A stretch of 64,000 bases of DNA from Variovorax brevis (lineage in GTDB: Bacteria > Pseudomonadota > Gammaproteobacteria > Burkholderiales > Burkholderiaceae_C): NCBI RefSeq assembly GCF_030317105.1, contig NZ_JASZYG010000016.1, positions 1 through 64,000 of the forward strand. Direction: 5' to 3'. The notes under the pieces were generated by a model. The model was given only the letters and a program-made list of their open reading frames with translations, had not been told where the DNA came from and ran no database searches. Shown piece by piece: positions 27,450 through 35,099 of the stretch (positions within the stretch are counted from its first letter, which is position 1; each line of letters opens with the position of its first letter). Both the position numbers and the translations under genes were made by a program.

Positions 27450-28125
27450 TCGGGTTCTCCATGGGTGGCAGCTCCAGCCAGTCGCCGGCGGCAATCTGAC
27501 GCGGATCGTCGAGATCGTTGGCTTCGGCGATGCGCACCCATTCGTTCGCATCGTTGTATTCGCGCGCAGCGATCAGCCACAGACTCTCGGGGCCGATGAC
27601 GACGCGGCGTTTCGTCTTGTCCGCCGACTCGCGGCGCGGGTCTTCCACCAGCTGGCGCAGCGTGCGGTATTCCTTGAACGTGATCGAGAGCGTCACGCGT
27701 GCCGGCTTCCCGTCCGGGTGGAACATCGTGACCTTGCGGCCGATCTTCTCGATTACCGCGTTGAAGCCCATCGTTCCCCAGTCGAAGCGCACCGGCGGCG
27801 GCGCATGGATGGTGCGGTCGATCTCGAGCAGCTTGGTGAGGTCGAACAGGCGCTTGCCGAGCGGGTCGTTCTCCTTTTGCTGGAGCGAGGTCGGGCCGCG
27901 CGGGTCGGTGTAGTCTTCGAGGAACAGATCCATGCTGAGCTGATCCGCCTCGCCGTTCACGAACTGCAGTAGCGGCGCGCCGAGGCCCGGAATCGGCGTC
28001 GGCTTGTAGGAGTTGGTGCGGTCGAACGTGTACTCCGTCGGGTTGAACAGTACGGTGATGACCTGGTTCTTGCGCTCGCCATCGAGCACCGTGATCGTCG
28101 CTTTCTTGAGCGGTGGCTGGGCCAT
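27427..28125 (-). CDS. eCIS LysM-domain baseplate protein (Afp7 type)
   Basis: This 232-residue protein has an N-terminal domain (ITVLFNPTEYTFDRTNSYKP, then LLQFVNGEADQLSMDLFLED) typical of the contractile injection system tube/baseplate family. Its C-terminal LysM repeat (SLWLIAAREYNDANEWVRIA, NDLDDPRQIAAGDWLELPPM) is at about residues 175-225. In phage and eCIS baseplates the gp53/Afp7 LysM holds the tail tube start and wedges together. It precedes the hub gene with a short overlap and follows the preceding gene by 11 bp. Confidence 0.88.
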   Translation of the reverse strand: MAQPPLKKATITVLDGERKNQVITVLFNPTEYTFDRTNSYKPTPIPGLGAPLLQFVNGEADQLSMDLFLEDYTDPRGPTSLQQKENDPLGKRLFDLTKLLEIDRTIHAPPPVRFDWGTMGFNAVIEKIGRKVTMFHPDGKPARVTLSITFKEYRTLRQLVEDPRRESADKTKRRVVIGPESLWLIAAREYNDANEWVRIAEANDLDDPRQIAAGDWLELPPMENPNGTGGSL

Positions 28126-28136
28126 TTGCGTGCGTC

Positions 28137-29450
28137 CTAGTGACCGTGGCGTTCGCGTTCGATGCGGGCGCGCTGATCGATGCGGCGGATGATGTCGTCA
28201 GCGAGGCGATTGGCGAGTGCTGGATCGAGCGTGGTCGCACACACCGCGCTGGTCGTACTCGGCTGCGCCGCCGAGGTATCCGCAGCAACTGGCGTCGAGT
28301 GGGCCGCGGGTGCGCGCGCCATCGATCGGCGAAATGTTTCACGCGACGTCGATGGAAGCGATGCGTCGCCTGCTGCGCTCGATGCGCCGGAACGCGCGCG
28401 CCACACGAGGTCGACGGGCCGCTTGGTCATCAATGCTTGCAAGCGTCGCGAAACGGATGACGCGGAGAAGTCGAGCGACGCGGGCGTTGAATCGCCGGAC
28501 ATCGCTACCGATGCGCGTGCCCGTCCGATTCCTCGGTTCTCGGTGGATGCCGCGCGGAAAGTCGGGATCGGGCGGATGGGTGCATCGCTCGCCCGCACGG
28601 GATTCAAGCCGGTACGACGAAAACGCAATCCGGTTGCCTTGCGAGCAAGGCGCGCGGCTCGTGATCCGAACCCGCTGCCCTCGTTGCCCGCGGCAGGGCC
28701 AGCAAGATCGCGACCGGCGTCGACGCCGCGCTCGGCAGGCGCGCCGGCCCGCGATCCGCGACGCGCGAACGACAACGTGGCGAGCGGCCAGAGGTGACGC
28801 AACCCGCGTGCAGACGCGGCCGCCGTGTACGCAGCGGCATTCGTAGTCGCGGTATTCATCGCCCCACTCCTCGCACCCACTGCGCGCGCGGCGGCTGGGC
28901 TCGCTGTCGCTGCCGAACGCGCAGTGGCCGAACGACGCACGAGTGTGTGCCCGGTGTCCTGATTCGGCCTATGCAGCACGCGCGCAGACGGGCTGCCGAA
29001 CTTATCCGTGCCAGCGCGCCCAGATGCGGCGCTCTCGCGCCGTGACAACGTGCGACGGAGCCGCCCGTCAGTGGCCGGCAACACGGCTCCGCGCGAGCCA
29101 CTTTGCAAGCGCGCATCGCCTGGCGCGTGCGCAAAGTGAAAGTGCAGATGAAAGTTTGAAACCCACGCCCGAGCCGGCGCCGCTGCGCGCGCTTCGACGG
29201 CCATCCGCTCGCGTGCCCGCCCTCGCCAGCGCAATAGCACCGGCGCCCACCGCGCACGACCGTGTCCGGCCTGCTTCGGACCGTGCCCGTTTTGCGCAGG
29301 CCGAGCATCCTTCGCAATGCGCGCGCCCGTGCCGCCGTGCAGGCCCATCGGCCCGCACACGCCATCGAGCGCACCAATCGACAATGCCGCTGCCTTCGCG
29401 GGGAATCTCATCGCCCGCCATGCACGCATTTTTTTCGTTGCGCGTTTCAC
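28137..29450 (-). CDS. Ala/Arg-rich eCIS protein of unknown role
   Basis: This 437-residue protein is rich in Ala, Arg, Gly and Ser and looks low-complexity and disordered. The exception is its C-terminus, LANRLADDIIRRIDQRARIE followed by RERHGH, a motif I associate with hypothetical proteins at this position in eCIS operons. I chose GTG at 29450 because it overlaps the tube stop (GTGA) and has GAGGAAGG upstream; an ATG at 29429 is the alternative. It lies between the second tube gene and the LysM gene. A tape-measure or assembly role could be imagined, but it lacks long heptad coiled coils. High-GC codon choice is visible, so part of the frame could be spurious. The C-terminal motif supports it as a real gene. 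Confidence 0.55.
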   Translation of the reverse strand: MKRATKKMRAWRAMRFPAKAAALSIGALDGVCGPMGLHGGTGARIAKDARPAQNGHGPKQAGHGRARWAPVLLRWRGRARERMAVEARAAAPARAWVSNFHLHFHFAHAPGDARLQSGSRGAVLPATDGRLRRTLSRRESAASGRAGTDKFGSPSARVLHRPNQDTGHTLVRRSATARSAATASPAAARAVGARSGAMNTATTNAAAYTAAASARGLRHLWPLATLSFARRGSRAGAPAERGVDAGRDLAGPAAGNEGSGFGSRAARLARKATGLRFRRTGLNPVRASDAPIRPIPTFRAASTENRGIGRARASVAMSGDSTPASLDFSASSVSRRLQALMTKRPVDLVWRARSGASSAAGDASLPSTSRETFRRSMARAPAAHSTPVAADTSAAQPSTTSAVCATTLDPALANRLADDIIRRIDQRARIERERHGH

Positions 29451-29872
29451 GACGCCTTCCTCAAGCCGTGGTGAGCCAGCTCCAGCGTCTCCATCACCAC
29501 CTGCGATTCCTTCGCATCGAGATCGGTGCACGACCACTTCACCGGTAGCGCGTTCTCGATCTGCCATGCCCACGCACGGTTGTTCCCTTCATCCTGCAGC
29601 CGCACGCGCACCGTCTTGCGGGTGACATCGCCATCGGCCGCCGCAAGCGCCCATTTCCACAAGTCGTCGAGTGCGAGCCCGCGTTCGAGAATCACCACCG
29701 GGTAAGAAACTTGAGTCAGCAGCTGGTGCTCGTACTCGTTCACGCCCCCTTCCCGGTACGGCTCATGCTTCACCTCGCGCGAAAGGCCTTTCACGCGCAG
29801 GAATGCGCCGCTCGTGATCCCGTCGATCTCGACGAGATACCGAAAGCCTCGCAGTGGGTCTTGGCGTGCCAT
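29447..29872 (-). CDS. eCIS inner tube protein (second copy)
   Basis: This 141-residue phage tail tube-like protein is close in plan to the tube gene at 30462-30905. Shared features are the start MARQDPLRGFRYLVEIDGIT, the GLSREVKHEPYREGGVNEYE region, the WKWALAAADGDVTRKTVRVR strand, and the end WSCTDLDAKESQVVMETLEL. Tube proteins stack as hexamers under the sheath and carry cargo in the lumen. In this family the copy nearest the baseplate genes often serves as the tube initiator that contacts the hub. It ends 4 bp into the next gene. Confidence 0.88.
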   Translation of the reverse strand: MARQDPLRGFRYLVEIDGITSGAFLRVKGLSREVKHEPYREGGVNEYEHQLLTQVSYPVVILERGLALDDLWKWALAAADGDVTRKTVRVRLQDEGNNRAWAWQIENALPVKWSCTDLDAKESQVVMETLELAHHGLRKAS

Positions 29873-29884
29873 CGTTGCCTCGGC

Positions 29885-30064
29885 TCAGATTTCGAACGGA
29901 TTCGGTGGCGTTCCATCCAGCGCGCGATTGATCGCGGAAATCTCGCGACACCAACGCCGGCGCTCCCGATGTTCGAGCTGCATGAGGTCGCCGGGGGACC
30001 AGTGAAAGTGGTGAGCAATGAAGGCCATCTCCTCGTACAGCGACTTCACGGGATAGGCCCTCAT
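29885..30064 (-). CDS. Small conserved eCIS protein (DUF6760-like)
   Basis: This 59-residue protein reads MRAYPVKSLYEEMAFIAHHF, then HWSPGDLMQLEHRERRRWCR and ends NPFEI. Its start overlaps the previous stop by 4 bp (ATGA) and its stop lies 12 bp before the second tube gene. Its small size, the position between the two tube genes and the HWSxxDLMxLEHxERxxWCxEI pattern match the short proteins annotated DUF6760 in eCIS loci. The biochemical role is unknown; an assembly factor for tube or baseplate is plausible. The family name is from memory and the pattern is clear. Confidence 0.75.
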   Translation of the reverse strand: MRAYPVKSLYEEMAFIAHHFHWSPGDLMQLEHRERRRWCREISAINRALDGTPPNPFEI

Positions 30065-30450
30065 GCTTCCCCCAGGGTGGTCGCCCTGCGCAGCGAGGAG
30101 CCGTTCATCCTCGCCGCGGCCGAGGGAAGCGTGTCGGTCTCGTCCGCCGAATTCAGCTCTTCATAGAGCCGCTGCAGATATGCGAGATCCGACGCGAACA
30201 GTCCTTCGACGATTCCTGTATGCACTTCTGGCAACTGTCCGAGGCGGACAATCACGCGCGCCAGCACGATGACCGCGAGATACGCGTCGTTCTGCTGCAC
30301 TCTTGGATCGCGCAGCGGAAGAATCTCATCCGCCGCTGTCGCGAGGCGCATCACACCGCGTCGGTGCAAAACGCCCTGCTCGTCGACATATCCTTTCGGC
30401 AACTCGAACTCGACTTCGGTTTGGAATCCCAGCGGTGATTTCGTGCTCAT
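30061..30450 (-). CDS. Phage tail assembly chaperone-like eCIS protein
   Basis: This 129-residue protein starts MSTKSPLGFQTEVEFELPKG, with VDEQGVLHRRGVMRLATAAD and the strongly helical YLAVIVLARVIVRLGQLPEV. In many eCIS clusters a gene of this kind sits between the two tube genes and is described as a tail assembly chaperone-like protein. It overlaps the small downstream gene by 4 bp and lies 11 bp after the first tube gene. The sequence shows no catalytic motif. Confidence in the existence of the gene is high; in the role, moderate. Confidence 0.65.
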   Translation of the reverse strand: MSTKSPLGFQTEVEFELPKGYVDEQGVLHRRGVMRLATAADEILPLRDPRVQQNDAYLAVIVLARVIVRLGQLPEVHTGIVEGLFASDLAYLQRLYEELNSADETDTLPSAAARMNGSSLRRATTLGEA

Positions 30451-30461
30451 GGTGGCGCTCC

Positions 30462-30905
30462 TTACTTCACACGCTCGATGCCCTCGTTAACGAGTTCGAG
30501 CAGCTCGATCAGCACCTCATTGCCTTTGGCATTGAGGTCCGTCGGGTCGTACTTGATGGGCCACGCCTCGCTCACGACAAAGCGCGCCGCGTCCTGACCC
30601 GCCTCGTCCTGGACGGCGATGACGACCTTCTTGCGCTTCGAGGTGACCTGGCCGGACGAGACGTCCTGGTGCCACTTGTAGAGATCGAGCGCATTGGCGC
30701 CGACGAACAGACCCCACTTCAGCGTGATGTTGCCGTACTTGGTCAGTCCCGAGAGCTTGCGCACGTGCGGCGGATCGGTGCCGTCGCGATAGTCGACGGC
30801 ATCGATCGTCGTCTCGCCGATCATGACCTCACTGAAGGCGGCCTGCGTGATGGAGTCGATCTCGAGCCGATAGCGAAAATTTCTTAAGGGATCGATGCGT
30901 GCCAT
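30462..30905 (-). CDS. eCIS inner tube protein
   Basis: This 147-residue protein has the standard tube start MARIDPLRNFRYRLEIDSIT, the DYRDGTDPPHVRKLSGLTKY loop, and the GNITLKWGLFVGANALDLYK segment. It ends in IKYDPTDLNAKGNEVLIELL. These are hallmarks of phage T4 gp19-like eCIS tube proteins, which stack inside the sheath. It follows the sheath gene by 12 bp, as expected for the main tube subunit. The downstream paralogue at 29447 has the same plan. Confidence 0.92.
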   Translation of the reverse strand: MARIDPLRNFRYRLEIDSITQAAFSEVMIGETTIDAVDYRDGTDPPHVRKLSGLTKYGNITLKWGLFVGANALDLYKWHQDVSSGQVTSKRKKVVIAVQDEAGQDAARFVVSEAWPIKYDPTDLNAKGNEVLIELLELVNEGIERVK

Positions 30906-30917
30906 GGCTTGCGACTC

Positions 30918-32468
30918 CTAGTTCTGGGCTTCGGCGGTGTTCTGGAAAATGCGGAAGATGACGAACTCCGCGGGCCGCACCGGCGCGATGCCGATCTCGC
31001 AGATGAGACGGCCGTTGAGGATGTCATCCTGCGTCATCGTCGTGCGATCGCAGGTGATGAAGAACGCTTCTTCCTCCGTGCGGCCGAACAGCGCGCCGAG
31101 ACGCCACTGCGTACGCAGAAACAGGCGAATCGTGTCGATGACACGCGCCCACAGGCGATCATCGTTCGGCTCGAACACCACCCACTGCGTACCCTCGTAG
31201 ATCGATCGCTCAAGGAAGATGAAGAGCCGCCGCACGCTCACGTATTTCCACAAGGCGTCCGACGTCAGCGTGCGGGCACCCCAGACACGAATCCCGCGCT
31301 CCGCAAACTTGCGAATAGCGTTCACGGCGCGCGGATTCATGTTGTCCTGGTCGTTGTCGTTGATGTCGGCCAACAGATCATTCACGCCGCGCAGGATCTC
31401 GTTGGCCGGCGCCTTGAACACGCCCCGCTCGGAATCCGTTCGCGCGTACACCCCGAGCACGTGGCCACCCGGAGGCACAAGCTTGCGCGCGCCCGTCGCC
31501 GGATCGGAGATCGCGATCCACGGGTAGTAGAGCGCGGCGAACTGCGTGTCCTGTACGGCGCTGCGCGGCTGGAAGTCCGTGCCGTTCACGCTCTTTTCCG
31601 GATCGACCACTGCGAACCGAAACCGCAGCTTCTCGCAATGGGTGATGACCGCCCGGTTCACTTCTACCGACTGTCCCGGCGCATACACGAGCGCGACATC
31701 GCGATACGGATCGAGCTCGAGCGCGGCGAGGCCTTGCGGGTTCGGCCGGTTCGGCGCCACCGCCAATCCGTTGAAGTCGGCGACATCGATGGGGTTGCCG
31801 TCGAGGCCACCCGTGGCGAGCTGCAGGAGCTGTTTTGCGGGAAGGGCGTTCGCCGGCCCGCCGGTCTTGTTCACTTCGATGAACGCCGAGTTCTCGAACA
31901 GCCGCTTCTGCCAGTAGTTCGGCGACCTTTCGTCCGCATCGAGATCGTCGAAGGCTTCGCTGGCCGTGGGGAATGGCGGCTTGGTGGGGTCGTCGAACCA
32001 GTCTTGCGGTTTGCCGATCGGCAGCGCATCGTAGTAGGCGATGCGAATCTTGACTCCAATCGCCGCCAGCGGGCTGCCCGGACCGGCAGTGGGTTTCTTT
32101 GTGGTGCTGTCCTCCACCTTCACGTAGAGACGCTTGCCCCACGATCCCGGGCCGACAGCCTTGATCTGAAAGGTGCCGAACGTCGCTTCGGCTGCGGTTG
32201 CACCGTCATCGGTGACGCGGCACACATACATGCGCTTGCCGCCGTTCTCGAAGAAGCCGCTGACGGCGTACGGCATGAATTTGCTATCGCCGAAGACGCT
32301 ACCGAACCAGCGCAGATAGTCCTTGTAGCTGCTGATGAAACGGGGCTTCGTCGGTCCGCGTTCGGTTTCGCCGATGAACGCCGCCGTGCTGGTCGGCACG
32401 CCTTCGATCGGCCTGGGTCCCCGCTCGATCTCTTCGATGTAGACGCCGGGATGCAAATATTCGGGCAT
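30918..32468 (-). CDS. eCIS contractile tail sheath protein
   Basis: This 516-residue protein opens MPEYLHPGVYIEEIERGPRP and continues with IEGVPTSTAAFIGETERGPT, the sheath N-terminal linker and first domain. The conserved C-terminal part contains WGARTLTSDALWKYVSVRRL, FIFLERSIYEGTQWVVFEPN and GRLICEIGIAPVRPAEFVIF. Sheath contraction drives the tube into the target. Only one sheath gene is present here, whereas Afp and PVC have three. It lies 21 bp after the preceding gene and 12 bp before the first tube gene. It is a single full-length copy. Confidence 0.95.
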   Translation of the reverse strand: MPEYLHPGVYIEEIERGPRPIEGVPTSTAAFIGETERGPTKPRFISSYKDYLRWFGSVFGDSKFMPYAVSGFFENGGKRMYVCRVTDDGATAAEATFGTFQIKAVGPGSWGKRLYVKVEDSTTKKPTAGPGSPLAAIGVKIRIAYYDALPIGKPQDWFDDPTKPPFPTASEAFDDLDADERSPNYWQKRLFENSAFIEVNKTGGPANALPAKQLLQLATGGLDGNPIDVADFNGLAVAPNRPNPQGLAALELDPYRDVALVYAPGQSVEVNRAVITHCEKLRFRFAVVDPEKSVNGTDFQPRSAVQDTQFAALYYPWIAISDPATGARKLVPPGGHVLGVYARTDSERGVFKAPANEILRGVNDLLADINDNDQDNMNPRAVNAIRKFAERGIRVWGARTLTSDALWKYVSVRRLFIFLERSIYEGTQWVVFEPNDDRLWARVIDTIRLFLRTQWRLGALFGRTEEEAFFITCDRTTMTQDDILNGRLICEIGIAPVRPAEFVIFRIFQNTAEAQN

Positions 32469-32489
32469 GGCGATATCTCCGGATTCGGA

Positions 32490-33800
32490 TCAGCGGGCCT
32501 GGGCCTTCGGATCGCAGGTGTTCGGGCTGTTCGGCTTCGTCGCGGTTGGCGGACAGCTCTCCGGAGGCTCCGGCTCTTTCGGCTCTTTCGGTTCCTTCGG
32601 CTGTGCATGCACGCAATAGGGCTTGCAGTCGAACGGCACCGGCAGACCCGCGGTGTAGGTTGCGAGGATGTTCTGTGTCTTGTCCTTGATCGCCTGCACC
32701 GCCGCGTCGATCTCGGCGTTCGACGCCGCGAGCTGCGCCTGTGCATGGGCGAGCAGGTCGCTTGCAGGCTGCAGGCGATGCTTGGTCAGGCAGCAGATGA
32801 TCTCGGGAAGCCTCTTCGGGTCCACGATATAGGGCAGCCGACCCAACAGGCGCTGGCGCAAATTGAGGATGCCGACGTCCAGGCCGCAGCAATCGTCCGG
32901 CGTGCCATCGTCGCAATGGCAGCCCGGGCCGTCGTCGTCGCCGTCGCCGTCGTCGTCGTCGTCACCGCACTCATCGGAATCCCTGCCGTCTTGTCCGGTG
33001 TCGCCGTCGTCCTTCGCGCAGCCGCAGAGCGGGATGTACTTCGGATCGATGCCCGATTCCGCCTCCCGCGGCCGGATGAACCAGTGACGCGGCAACAGCG
33101 TCATGAAGATGTCGAACAGCGCCTTGGCCGGATCGGTCGCGACGATCTTCGCCGTATCGTCGATGAGCTTCTGGTTCGCATCGAGCACATCGCCCAGCGA
33201 CTTCGACGGATCCTTCCACGCTTCGAGCACGCTCTTGATGCGATCGACACGCGCCAGCAGGTGCACGACGTTGCGCTGATGCCAGTACTGCTGGTCGTAC
33301 AGCGAATGTGCCTCCTGCGGCAGCCCCATGCCGGCGTCGAGATCGCTCGGCCCGTTCAGGCGGGCGTCGAGATTGCGAATCTCGACGAGTGCCTTGCACA
33401 GGTGGCAGTCGAGCACGCACTCCCAGCACGGCACGGCGCAGACCACTTTGCGGATCAGCTCCTTGATGGCCTTGTCCTGATCCGTCCAGAGCTTCGTCAG
33501 GTCTTCATGGCGCTTCGGCGTGTAGCTCGCCTGGGCGGTGACCACATCCGCCTGAATGGCGGTGAGCTCATCCACGAGCGCCTTGGCGCGCTCGGCCTTC
33601 TTGACGACGTGGTTCTGGCTCTTGATGAGATCGTCGAGACAGCTGGACGGCGTGCCGCCCGGCGGAGTCGGGCACTCGCAGTGCGTGGGGCATGGCGGCG
33701 GATCCGGAATGCCTGGAACGTCCGGCGGCTTCGGCATGTCCGCGCACGGTGTGGAGTCGGTGGGCGGCGTTTTCGCTTTGGGGGGCGCGTAGTCGGTCAT
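32490..33800 (-). CDS. eCIS-associated protein with Asp-rich and Cys-rich insert
   Basis: This 436-residue unknown protein starts at the ATG at 33800, with AGGAG 9 bases upstream; the longer frame to 33932 is unlikely because it overlaps the previous gene. It has a Pro/Cys-rich N-terminus (CPTHCECPTPPGGTPSSC) and long helices (LVDELTAIQADVVTAQASYT and neighbours). At residues 270-300 there is an Asp-rich run (ECGDDDDDGDGDDDGPGC), and the C-terminal tail is repetitive Pro/Glu/Lys. The gene sits between the cap-side genes and the sheath gene, where other eCIS operons also carry unknown proteins. A cargo or structural role is possible. Calcium or other metal binding by the Asp/Cys stretch is inference. 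Confidence 0.6.
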   Translation of the reverse strand: MTDYAPPKAKTPPTDSTPCADMPKPPDVPGIPDPPPCPTHCECPTPPGGTPSSCLDDLIKSQNHVVKKAERAKALVDELTAIQADVVTAQASYTPKRHEDLTKLWTDQDKAIKELIRKVVCAVPCWECVLDCHLCKALVEIRNLDARLNGPSDLDAGMGLPQEAHSLYDQQYWHQRNVVHLLARVDRIKSVLEAWKDPSKSLGDVLDANQKLIDDTAKIVATDPAKALFDIFMTLLPRHWFIRPREAESGIDPKYIPLCGCAKDDGDTGQDGRDSDECGDDDDDGDGDDDGPGCHCDDGTPDDCCGLDVGILNLRQRLLGRLPYIVDPKRLPEIICCLTKHRLQPASDLLAHAQAQLAASNAEIDAAVQAIKDKTQNILATYTAGLPVPFDCKPYCVHAQPKEPKEPKEPEPPESCPPTATKPNSPNTCDPKAQAR

Positions 33801-33831
33801 GGCGTCGTTCTCCTGATCGCCGATTCGTTGC

Positions 33832-34524
33832 TTACAGGGAGTCCCAGGCAAAGGTCTTGTCTGTGACGCGACCCTGTGCGAGGGGATAAACGTGTTGCTT
33901 CTGTGGGCCAGTGGCGCGCTTTGCAGTGACACGGATGCTCAAGTTGCCGTCGACATCGCGTCGCGGTTCATCGGGTTCCGGGGATGAGCCGTCCGCGTGC
34001 TGCAGCCCGCGCGCGAATCGCACCATCGCCGTGAAGTCGCCGCTTGCAGTCGTGACGCGCGGCGACAGCCACGCATGCCACGTCACACCGTCATCGTCGA
34101 GCCACTCGAAGCGCATCGTCGCGCCCGAGATCGGAACACGCGGCACCTGAGGCGGCATGTTGTCGCTTTCGACGAGCCTGCCGCGGATCGCGGTATCTCC
34201 AGGTGCAAACGGATAACTCGGCAGCGGATGGAGCTGCACGCTGTGGATCGGTCGATCGAGCTGCGCGGCCGTCAGCTCGACCCGTTCGAACGGAGCCGAG
34301 AACGGGACGATGGTGAGCCCGGTGAACTTCGTCGCATCCTGCTTTACCCAGACGAAGAGCCCGCTGTGATTCACGAAGGGCTTCCCGGCAATTCCCTGCG
34401 CGATAACGTCGAGGCCTTGCGTGACACGCTCGAGCGTCACGGCATCGAGCACTTCGACGGCCAGCATGCCCTCGCGCATGTAAGCGACCTCGGGCGGTTC
34501 TCTAACGAGAAGTCGGCGTGTCAT
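33832..34524 (-). CDS. eCIS-associated protein of unknown role
   Basis: This 230-residue protein starts at the ATG at 34524, overlapping the cap gene stop by 4 bp; the longer frame to 34620 has an Arg-rich start and is unlikely. It appears mostly beta, with TRRLLVREPPEVAYMREGML at the start and PISGATMRFEWLDDDGVTWH, VTTASGDFTAMVRFARGL further on. The latter recalls carboxypeptidase-regulatory or fibronectin-like domains. No catalytic residues are evident. Its coupling to the cap gene suggests a role at the distal end or in assembly; not proven. Confidence 0.6.
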   Translation of the reverse strand: MTRRLLVREPPEVAYMREGMLAVEVLDAVTLERVTQGLDVIAQGIAGKPFVNHSGLFVWVKQDATKFTGLTIVPFSAPFERVELTAAQLDRPIHSVQLHPLPSYPFAPGDTAIRGRLVESDNMPPQVPRVPISGATMRFEWLDDDGVTWHAWLSPRVTTASGDFTAMVRFARGLQHADGSSPEPDEPRRDVDGNLSIRVTAKRATGPQKQHVYPLAQGRVTDKTFAWDSL

Positions 34525-35099
34525 GGCGCCTCCGCGGGAAGGCCGACGCGAACGCCAGCTCTCAAACTGTCGATCACGACGGGTGGGCCGACGGCCGCAG
34601 GCAACCGCGGGTCGATCCACACCGGGCTCGCGAGATAGGCAATCGAAGTGCGGTAGTTGGCGGTCGGGAACAACGCCCAGATGCGGCTCGTCTCTTCCGT
34701 GGTCAACGGGTCGAGCGACACATGCACGGTCTCGTATCCCACGGCCGGGCCAGTGAGTTCGGGATCGAGTTGCATCGCTTGCATTGCAGCTCCGAGGATT
34801 TCAAGCAGCGCCTCTTCGTTGTCGCCGGGAGTCGTCCCGACCGTGAGGAGGTAATACAGATCGAGAGGCAGCGAGTTGCTAAAAGTGACGGCCGGCGGGG
34901 GAGGAACATCGGACGGAACTCGGTGCTCCCGATTGCGCAGGCTCGCGTTCGGCATGATTCGATAGAGAAAGAGAATCAGCGAAGCGCCGGCGACATCCGG
35001 GTCGTCCAGCGGCCCGACAAATACCTTGCCCGCACCGGCCACCTGCTCTAGGCGTTCGCGCAAAGCCTTGGTGACCCTGAGGAGCGCGTCGGCGTTCAT
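34521..35099 (-). CDS. eCIS tail terminator/cap protein (DUF4255, Afp16 type)
   Basis: This 192-residue protein contains the DUF4255 pattern SLILFLYRIMPNASLRNREH and VTFSNSLPLDLYYLLTVGTT, then DNEEALLEILGAAMQAMQLD, and ends in YRTSIAYLASPVWID. This family includes Pvc16/Afp16, which caps the top of the tube and sheath and ends polymerisation. It overlaps the ATPase stop by 4 bp at its start and the next gene by 4 bp at its end. It is full length for the family. Confidence 0.9.
   Translation of the reverse strand: MNADALLRVTKALRERLEQVAGAGKVFVGPLDDPDVAGASLILFLYRIMPNASLRNREHRVPSDVPPPPAVTFSNSLPLDLYYLLTVGTTPGDNEEALLEILGAAMQAMQLDPELTGPAVGYETVHVSLDPLTTEETSRIWALFPTANYRTSIAYLASPVWIDPRLPAAVGPPVVIDSLRAGVRVGLPAEAP

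Noticed and set aside
30909..33866. Long plus-strand open frame of 985 codons across the eCIS region
   Set aside because: It covers the sheath gene and the 32490 gene on the opposite strand; composition is Arg/Leu/Ala shadow-like and no motif appears. It is a high-GC antisense frame.
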